Shown here: positions 56,936 through 64,000 of the stretch, one piece after another
Layout: the number at the start of each line of letters is the position of its first letter
Position numbering within the stretch: the first letter of the stretch is position 1
Origin: Wyeomyia smithii
Lineage: Eukaryota > Arthropoda > Insecta > Diptera > Culicidae
Reading direction: 5' to 3'
Assembly: GCF_029784165.1 (NCBI RefSeq)
Contig: NC_073696.1
Span: forward strand, 264,336,760-264,400,759
DNA length: 64,000 nucleotides
Position numbers and translations under genes: made by a program
Notes under the pieces: generated by a model
Database searches by the model: none
Told to the model about the DNA's origin: nothing
What the model saw: the letters and a program-made list of their open reading frames with translations, nothing else

Positions 56936-57431
56936 TTGGTGAGACTTGATTCTTTTCGGCTTCTGTCATCGAATCACTCCTTTCTCTTTTTCCCGTTAGT
57001 TGTTCGTCGGATCATTTCAAATGAAACTGATGACTATTTAGATTGACGTAGGGAGTGACGGAGAGAGAGACTCTTTCCTTTCCTTCAGCGTCTCAACTGA
57101 AATTAGCACCGCATCGCGTCGTTTGATGATAGTTTTCTAATACCGCAAGCCGTAGTTAGAACGGCAATGGCATCCAATAAATACATCACGACAGTTCCGA
57201 TCAATATTTTCTCCCTCTTTCTTGTATATGCGTGAGGTACTGTATGGAAGCCTCCTGTCTCCGTTAGCGCTCATTGTCATATTCAATTGAGTATCGTGCG
57301 AGTGATGGTGACAATCTCCGCTTTCAATTGACAAGCATTTGTATCAATTTCAAGCCCTTCAGTTGTCAAAATCAAAGCAAGAGCTTTCGCGTCTTGAACT
57401 GTCCTCAGGCAAAATATAATTGCCTATTTTA

Positions 57432-57620
<189 letters not shown>

Positions 57621-58120
57621 NNNNNNNNNNNNNNNNNNNNNNNNNNNNNNNNNNNNNNNNNNNNNNNNNNNNNNNNNNNNNNNNNNNNNNNNNNNNNNNN
57701 NNNNNNNNNNNNNNNNNNNNNNNNNNNNNNNNNNNNNNNNNNNNNNNNNNNNNNNNNNNNNNNNNNNNNNNNNNNNNNNNNNNNNNNNNNNNNNNNNNNN
57801 NNNNNNNNNNNNNNNNNNNNNNNNNNNNNNNNNNNNNNNNNNNNNNNNNNNNNNNNNNNNNNNNNNNNNNNNNNNNNNNNNNNNNNNNNNNNNNNNNNNN
57901 NNNNNNNNNNNNNNNNNNNNNNNNNNNNNNNNNNNNNNNNNNNNNNNNNNNNNNNNNNNNNNNNNNNNNNNNNNNNNNNNNNNNNNNNNNNNNNNNNNNN
58001 NNNNNNNNNNNNNNNNNNNNNNNNNNNNNNNNNNNNNNNNNNNNNNNNNNNNNNNNNNNNNNNNNNNNNNNNNNNNNNNNNNNNNNNNNNNNNNNNNNNN
58101 NNNNNNNNNNNNNNNNNNNN
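57621..58120. other. assembly gap of 500 N
   Basis: Exactly 500 unknown bases, a conventional placeholder size. Frames drawn across it are meaningless. Confidence 0.99.
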
Positions 58121-60304
58121 TTGACATCATTTAAATTATTTTCACCAAAGTAGCGACGAGACGCACCTAACGTGGCACAAACCCGGCTGCAGAAAATTTC
58201 CATTTAGGTGATTGTTGTTTTGTCCCATATGCACGCAGCCTTATGTCAACAGCAAAGGCTTTTTTTGTCTGGTAAAAACTAAGTGAGTAGTGCTTGGTAT
58301 GAATGAAATTATGATTACGTCGTATAGTTTGAATGGGTTTGTTTGCTCTGGATTGTTGATGCTGTCTGAATATCTCTATTTCTTCTGCCACTTGAGTTGG
58401 GTATACTTTCACTGATTTTTTTTTTATCTTTAGCAGAAAGTGTGTTGTTTATCAGTCAAATAGATATTATTTGCCTCAGTCATATTGTAAGCAACAAACA
58501 TATCAATGTTGAAAACACTCTCAATTACTTTTAAATTTAGCTCACGATCAATCTCAATTTTCCAAAAATTTCTTATACCCATCAATGTACTCCGGAAGTC
58601 AACCCACGCATTGACCTTCACCTACTTACCCCGTCTTCAATGCGACTTTCCCGGGCAAGTCCACCTGCGGCAAAAAAAACCGCGTCACGAAACCCTGCAG
58701 GAGGCTGCACAAGAACAGAAAAAAACGCATCCAATTATTCCATCTATCACTCAGCTGGCAATCAATCACCGAAACCGCCGCTGGGCAACCTCATAAATCA
58801 ACATTTTCTCCTTTTTGACTTTTCCCGATCTGATTCCGGTTTCCAAATCGGCGCACACGTTCACGAGTCTCAGCTCAGCATAGGAAGTGCCGTTTCATGC
58901 CTCCTTCGACGGGTGGAGTAGGAAAATTTTCGGGCAAACCAATCCATTAATCAATTGGACTCATCAGTCCAACAGATCGGGCCGATGGATGTCACACAGC
59001 GTACGAGCGCCATGTTCCGGTGCAGTTCATTTGTTCTACATTCGAATCGTACCCCGGAAGGTTGACCCCGTTTAAACTGTTTTCCTAAATTATCGGAGCA
59101 TAGGGATGCGACGATTAGGATCAATCTACGGTGCCGGCGAACCGGCGAACGAGGCTTTGACGAATGACCAAATTACGGGTCCGATACTTGAGCAAAAAAG
59201 GTATGAAGAGCCTTTTTTTCTCTCGCACTCCAAGTACGTGACCGAAGTTGATGGCTGGTATTTTTTCCTTTATTCGTGGTCTTTTACTCCTGTTGCGAGT
59301 GAAATGATCGGGAATGCCGGAAAGTTCGACCATAAATCGTTGACGAATAGCTCATAATGGCCATATTGCAGCAGCGTAATGTGTCCTTTTTCAGTATAAT
59401 AATATAGAGCAGGACACGGCCCCGTTTGTTGCGGGTCGACTCGAAATTTATTGCCGTGAGCAATTTGGACAGACGACTGTCGTAAAAGTGTGATTGAATT
59501 GCCGGAGACCTGTTGGAACTGGTGTGGAATGTGCTGTGCTATGCATCTAAATGCTCCCTCGGCAAGGGCAAGGCGAGGGTCTGACACCATTCAACGAATA
59601 TCAAACTAATGAAACCCCAATCTGGTGCATTTTTATTTGTCTTCCCCAAAAGACAGGTTCGCAACCCGCAACTGACGTTTGTGCTTTTTTCTGCCATTCT
59701 TTTCACTCTGAACGGGGCCTTGTTTCGAACAAAACCATCTTAAAGCCCACCGAACCCTTATCAGGGAAATGGTGTGCAATTACTGTTTCCTACAGGCGGG
59801 CAAAAAAGAAAACGGAAAAATTAACACACAAAACGAGGGAAAACTTTCGCGCACAGCACAGACAATGGCTGGCGTTTTTATTTTTTTGAATACAAGAAGG
59901 GTAGTAGAAAAATCGCAACTACAGGATAATTTTTGCGAGTATAATAGACTTTTTATACTCTTGTTTGAGGCGTAAAAAGGTTTAGCAAATTTGGAACGAA
60001 ACCCGAGCAAACTATCCGAGTGTTAAGGAACCAAAAATAGCGTGATCAACTTTGCGATAAGCATCAACTCAAAATTGTCAAGTAAAATATCAAAACAGAA
60101 AGTGATCTAGAGTTAAACGTCGAAAAATTAAAATTGCAATAATGGAAAAGATGAAAGATAATCGTACAAAGTAACGGTAGTCTTTAGATTTCACTCGGGA
60201 TTTTTAAAACGACGGATTACCGTCGACAATGTCTTATTTCAAATGTAGGACTTCCAATACCGACAAGTAATTTTTAATTTTGAACTTCTAAAGGAGTTAT
60301 TGGC

Positions 60305-60556
60305 TTTTGCCGGGTCTCGGTAATTTATTGCCGAGAACGGCACCACTGAGTGCTCCGTTAAGAAAAAAAGACAGCTGTCACATTTTTTCGTAAATCTCGG
60401 CTCAGCCTAACTAAAATTTTGGAAATCGGGTTTTTTGTGCCGAAATTTCAGTTTGGTGAACCGAGATTTACGAAAAAATTTGACAGCTGTCATTATTTTT
60501 TAAACCGAGCACTCAGAGGTGTCGTTCACTGCATAAATTACCGAGTCCCGGCAAAA
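60305..60556. mobile_element. foldback MITE, copy 2 counterpart
   Basis: Same position and ends as 56332-56585, with small differences in the arms (for example aagacagctgtc instead of tttacagctgtc). It is present in both segment copies, so it predates their divergence. Confidence 0.85.
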
Positions 60557-60687
60557 AATTTTATGTGTGTAACACTATAATAGGTTTGAGAACATTGCTG
60601 GCATAACATTTTCGAAACAAAACAAAGAAACTGAAAATCTCGCGCTGTCATTTCGATTCGAACAATTACATTTTCACTTCTCGCTAA

Positions 60688-60905
60688 ACATGTGAAAAGG
60701 GCCCATGTGCCATATGTAAACAAGCCACAATTTCACGTTTTTCAATGAACACAAGCCTTATCTACCCGTACAAATAAGATTGTTTGATTAAGGGTAAATC
60801 CTTTTATCAATAAATCATATTAATAAGGCAAATTTCGCTTGTATTAATCAAAAAACGAGGAAATTTGGCTTGTTTACATGTGGCACATGGGCCCTTTACA
60901 CATGT
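60688..60905. mobile_element. MITE with acatgtg ends, copy 2 counterpart
   Basis: Same as 56717-56935. The right arm reads gtggcacatgg here instead of gtggtacatgg, making the two arms slightly more symmetrical. Confidence 0.8.
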
Positions 60906-61597
60906 TTGGTGAGACTTGATTCTTTTCGGCTTCTGTCATCGAATCACTCCTTTCTCTCTTTCCCGTCCGTTGTTCATCGGATCATTTCAAATGAAACTGA
61001 TGACTATTTCGATTGACGGAGGGAGTGACGGAGAGAGAGACTCTTTCCTTTCCTTCAGCGTCTCAACTGAAATTAGCACCGCATCGCGTCGTTTGATGAT
61101 AGTTTTCTAATACCGCAAGTCGTAGTTAGAACGGCAATGGCATCCAATTAATACATCACGAAAGTTCCGATCAATATTTTCTCCCTCTTTCCTGTATATG
61201 CGTGAGGTACTGTATGGAAGCCTCCTGTCTCCGTTAGCGCTCATTGTCATATTTAATTGAGTATCGTGCGAGTGATGGTGACAATCTTCGCTTTCAATTG
61301 ACAAGCATTTGTATCAATTCCAAGCCCTTCAGTTGTCAAAATCAAAGCAAGAGCTTTGCGTCTTGAACTGTCCTACAGATCAGACGTCTTTTCGGTTGCT
61401 TGTGGACTGGTCTTCGACTGCCTATAGCTTTAAAGTTTGTGCTTTGTCAGTGCGTCTTTAAAAGACTACTTGAAAGTTATTCCACATCAGTCTTTATCAA
61501 GACTACCTATTTTTGAGTTTAACATTTGATTTTAACTTTTTTCGTATAACCGAAAAAGCCGCGCATCACTGTCTGCAGCGAAAACTCTTTTGATATT

Positions 61598-61858
61598 TTG
61601 CCTGAGCAAGAAGCCGGAGAAATGGAAGTTATCAGTAACGATACTATACAAAATGTCAATTCTTCCGAAAAGGAGAAAGTTCCACCCATTGTGGTAACTA
61701 TCTCTTCTGAATTTAATATTTTCAAAAAAGAACTTTCAACGTTTGTTTATGACGTTAAAGTCACCTATCAAATTGGCTGTAGAGGCGAATGCCGCTCATT
61801 ACTCGACTCAATAAAGAGTCGTGATCGTCTTGTTAAGTATTTAACTGACAAGATATAA
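61598..61858 (+). pseudogene. LINE ORF1, N-terminal piece
   Basis: The frame reads MPEQEAGEMEVISND, then PPIVVTISSEFNIFKKELST, then YQIGCRGECRSLLDSIKSRD and RLVKYLTDK, where homology stops at the insert. A PPI(V/K)V start followed by a basic region ending in a xxRxLVxYL block is what I expect of ORF1 (gag-like) of Jockey-clade elements ahead of the PRE_C2HC domain. The likely ATG is at 61598 or 61622. Confidence 0.65.
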
Positions 61859-61865
61859 AAATTTT

Positions 61866-62848
61866 TTACTCACACCCAAAATTTTTCAATGTTACTTTAA
61901 AAGCAATAAACAAAAATTCTCCGTTGTGTAATAAATTTGTTACTTAAAAAGTAATAACATGCTTCTCCCGTCAAGTAACAACACACACTGTCATGAGTTT
62001 TGCACATGGTACGAGGTCATGACTATGGCCGTTACAACCACACGCAAAATTGTCACTTATTTCTTCGTAAGCAATAACGATAAATGCTCCTTTTTCTATT
62101 TAATTTATTGCTTAAAAGGTAGTAACATTCACAGCCAGTCAACAAAAAACACATACTATTGCATATTTTGTACATGTTACTAGTTTCTTGCATCTCGAAT
62201 ACATCCGTAGCGTATATATTACTTTATTCGTCATACGCACACGGAGTAGAAAGAAATATGACGAGAGCTGCCAGGTGTAATTTTTTTCTCCGTCATACAG
62301 TAAGGAAACGTTGATAATTTCAAAGACTTCATTTGCGTCCTAAATTAAAGCACGATTTGAAAACTACGTTTGAGAAAAGCACAAGCATTTCCTTTCTAGC
62401 AAGCGGATGCAAGACATGGTGGAAACACACACTCATCGCTTTATGAAAACGCATTGAGATCTGTTCGATGATATAAAACACGTACCCATCTGGAAATCCG
62501 TATTCACATCTCCAGCAACTCTGGTAATTTTTCATTTTCAAGTCGACCATGGGGAACGAAACAGTGATGTCTAAATAAACATTTGAGGTTGACCGATGAG
62601 ATTCTGCTTATGTGTGAATGAAGGGAACGGAAATGAACCTGATAGCTGCATTATTACAAATGCAGCGAGTGAAGTCTAGCTAATACATGCATTACGGCTC
62701 TTGATTGTATGTACCCCTGCAGAACCACATATAAGCGTGTGGCTGTGATATATTTTGTCACTTTTTAGTTATTACTTTTTGTGTATAATGCGCGGTCATA
62801 AGATACAAAAAGTAATAAAGTATTGACCGAAAGTAATAAAATCTTCTC
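61866..62848. mobile_element. about 1-kb insert splitting the LINE ORF1
   Basis: The ends are weakly inverted: acacccaaaat near 61874 and attgtgggtgt near 62848. Copies of the word aagtaataa or its complement gather near both ends (61930-61960, 62765-62840). There is no ORF of note. Joining the ORF1 pieces across it keeps the expected domain order, which is the main evidence that it is an insertion. The exact borders and TSD are uncertain by a few bases. Confidence 0.55.
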
Positions 62849-62854
62849 CGTTTA

Positions 62855-63098
62855 TTGTGGGTGTACGACACCAAGAACGCCAAACCGGTCAAGCTTGTCT
62901 TGAAAGGTCTCACCAACGATCAAACCATTGATGAGATCAAAATTACTTTGACAGAATTACTTGGCATAGTCCCAACCCAAGTAATTCTTATGAAACAAAA
63001 ACCACGAGGTGAAAACAGTCAGAAAACTGGAGTTTTCCTTGTGAACTATTTAATTCATTTTCACCGCACCTCTGAGCAGTATCTAGTGAAGAAACGAT
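62855..63098 (+). pseudogene. LINE ORF1, PRE_C2HC-like piece
   Basis: Reads VYDTKNAKPVKLVLKGL, then NDQTIDEIKITLTELLGI, PTQVILMKQKPRG and FLVNYLIHFHRTSE, then a stop. The pattern KPxKxVLKGLxNDxxxDEI, then PxQVxxMK, and a xYLVHF block is characteristic of the PRE_C2HC domain of Jockey/Juan ORF1, which precedes zinc knuckles. The knuckles are missing here, so the protein is truncated. Confidence 0.8.
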
Positions 63099-64000
63099 AA
63101 AAATTGTATAATTTGTCTAAATATTCAATGCTCTCGCTACACTACAGCTCCGAGCAATATGCCCCTTCGCTAGCCGGGCTAATTTTGTTCATTGCTTTAG
63201 CGTTTGCTCCTGAGACTTCAAGCGCTGTTTCACTTCGCGTGCTGAGCCTGCATATGAAGCTACTGCATGGGGCATATTATACTGCATTTGGGGCGTTTCG
63301 CCCCGGTAGATTGGAAAGCTTGCGATTTAATCATATTTTTTAATATAATTAAGGCGTTTTTGTGTAACAGTAATCACAAAACAAAACAATAACAGTGCAT
63401 TACCAACTAAAAAGTGTATCTAACTGCATGAAAAATTTGTTGTTTGTGACAGCCATAGCTACAATAATGACTATGTTCCTTTACCTGTATACCTGTTTAC
63501 CCTATGTCAAGCTTTGAAGAGTCATAAAAAATCAAATTACAAGATATTGCGCCCAAATTTTGGATTCAAGCACTTGAATGTTATAGCAAGAAAGGAAAAA
63601 TATTATGAAACAGTTTATGTAAAAAAAGTTTTAGGCTGAAGGCCAGCGATTCCCCACTGTGCTGTGCACAGTGGCCCAATAAAGCAAGAAGCTTAAAAGT
63701 GTCTTCGGAACGATTGTTTGTATGAATGACCCGCATGATTGCAAATTGTCAAAAAGTATGAAAAGTTCACGATAATAAAAATAAAAACCTAAATTAACCC
63801 ACCTAGCGGTCAGACCCAGCCTTTCTCATTCAATTTTTAATTTGTAAAATAGATTTACATGAACGCTTCAATCCAATAAATGTATATTCACTCTTTAGGT
63901 TCTAAAATATTGATGTTGTTATCTTTACATATAAAAATGCAGTCAAGTCTGTCTGTCTGTCTGATCTAATTGGCCCGAAAACTATCGAACCGATCGACGT
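63099..64000. other. repeat-rich right edge
   Basis: An inverted pair aatatgcccc (63160) and ggggcatatt (63270) may bound a small element. ggccagcgattccccact near 63641 recurs from 21834. From about 63795 to the end, acctagcggtcagacc and a ctgtctgtctg run lead into ccgaaaactatcgaaccgat. This looks like the edge of a dispersed repeat cut by the window. No gene was found. Confidence 0.35.

Larger units (their letters stand above)
54018..57406. repeat. large duplicated segment, copy 1
   Basis: Nearly identical over its length to 58121-61373. Main differences are two stretches present only here (about 30 bp at 55968-55998 and about 115 bp near 56108-56220), plus scattered single-base changes and poly(A) length differences. 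Open frames conserved in both copies (for example 55168-55488 minus) are conserved simply because the DNA is. A 142-codon plus-strand frame at 54535 is broken in copy 2, arguing against coding function. It carries two MITEs. Confidence 0.95.
58121..61373. repeat. large duplicated segment, copy 2
   Basis: Begins directly after the gap, corresponds to 54018 onwards, and ends at gaactgtcct where copy 1 continues into the AT run and copy 2 into a Jockey-like 5' end. Because the copy starts exactly at the gap and diverges only by small changes, an unmerged haplotype or contig overlap is the simplest reading. Confidence 0.95.
61374..63098 (+). mobile_element. Jockey/Juan-like LINE 5' part, interrupted
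   Basis: A probable 5' UTR (61374-61597) is followed by two ORF1 pieces in the same orientation, 61598-61860 and 62855-63098, separated by an unrelated insert of about 1 kb. No RT region follows, and the sequence changes character after 63098, so the element is broken at both the insert and the 3' side. The family call rests on the ORF1 domain described below. Confidence 0.65.

Overview
The window is eukaryotic, repeat-dense, AT-rich nuclear DNA from an insect, most likely a mosquito (Culicidae). This rests on the mix of Jockey, I and CR1-like LINE remnants, a short tRNA-derived SINE family, many small inverted-repeat elements and insect-type H2A/H2B histone fragments. The species call is an inference. 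There are no rRNA genes, no CRISPR array and no bacterial operons. I could not identify a convincing intact host protein-coding gene. The longest coding frames belong to retrotransposons, and the host-like coding matches are decayed histones.

Layout. 1-5050: AT-rich spacer with one palindromic MITE-like element (3289-3552) and a promoter-like module (4019-4420). 5055-9945: four consecutive tandem arrays, each with a 7-bp unit but with different unit sequences. 10-13.1 kb: unassigned. 13.14-14.51 kb: a satellite of about 175 bp per unit. 14.64-19.35 kb: two decayed minus-strand LINEs separated by a 15-bp-TIR element. 19.6-45.1 kb: remnants of what look like four head-to-head H2B(-)/H2A(+) pairs (about 20.0, 21.1, 27.6/33.9 and 41.8/44.9 kb). 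The third pair is split by a 5.9-kb composite inverted-repeat element (27786-33687). That element carries a 5'-truncated Jockey LINE with a 12-bp target-site duplication (TSD), a tandem array of about 296-bp units and a palindromic ccggatat repeat. Three tRNA-like SINE copies (25.3, 37.5, 41.3 kb) each have a clear TSD. A hAT-type MITE lies at 45.6 kb and an RT fragment at 46.2 kb.

48.07-53.94 kb: a near full-length I-clade LINE on the minus strand, with an intact zinc-knuckle ORF1. Its ORF2 (endonuclease, RT, RNase H) is broken only by two in-frame TAA codons, and T-rich TSDs flank the element. 54.0-61.4 kb: one host segment of about 3.3 kb appears twice, on either side of an (AT)n run and a 500-N gap. 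This is most simply two haplotypes or overlapping contig ends placed in tandem. 61.4-63.1 kb: a Jockey/Juan-like ORF1 interrupted by a roughly 1-kb inverted-repeat element. The right end is further repeat sequence.

Functionally this is a graveyard region. A histone cluster or its pseudogene offshoot appears to have decayed while transposons inserted into it. Because histone-like and promoter-like segments recur within the window, several insertions can be checked against an empty paralogous site in the same sequence. Most interesting are the decayed divergent histone-pair series, the composite element in the H2A/H2B intergenic region, and the run of unrelated heptanucleotide arrays. All alignments to protein families were made by eye.
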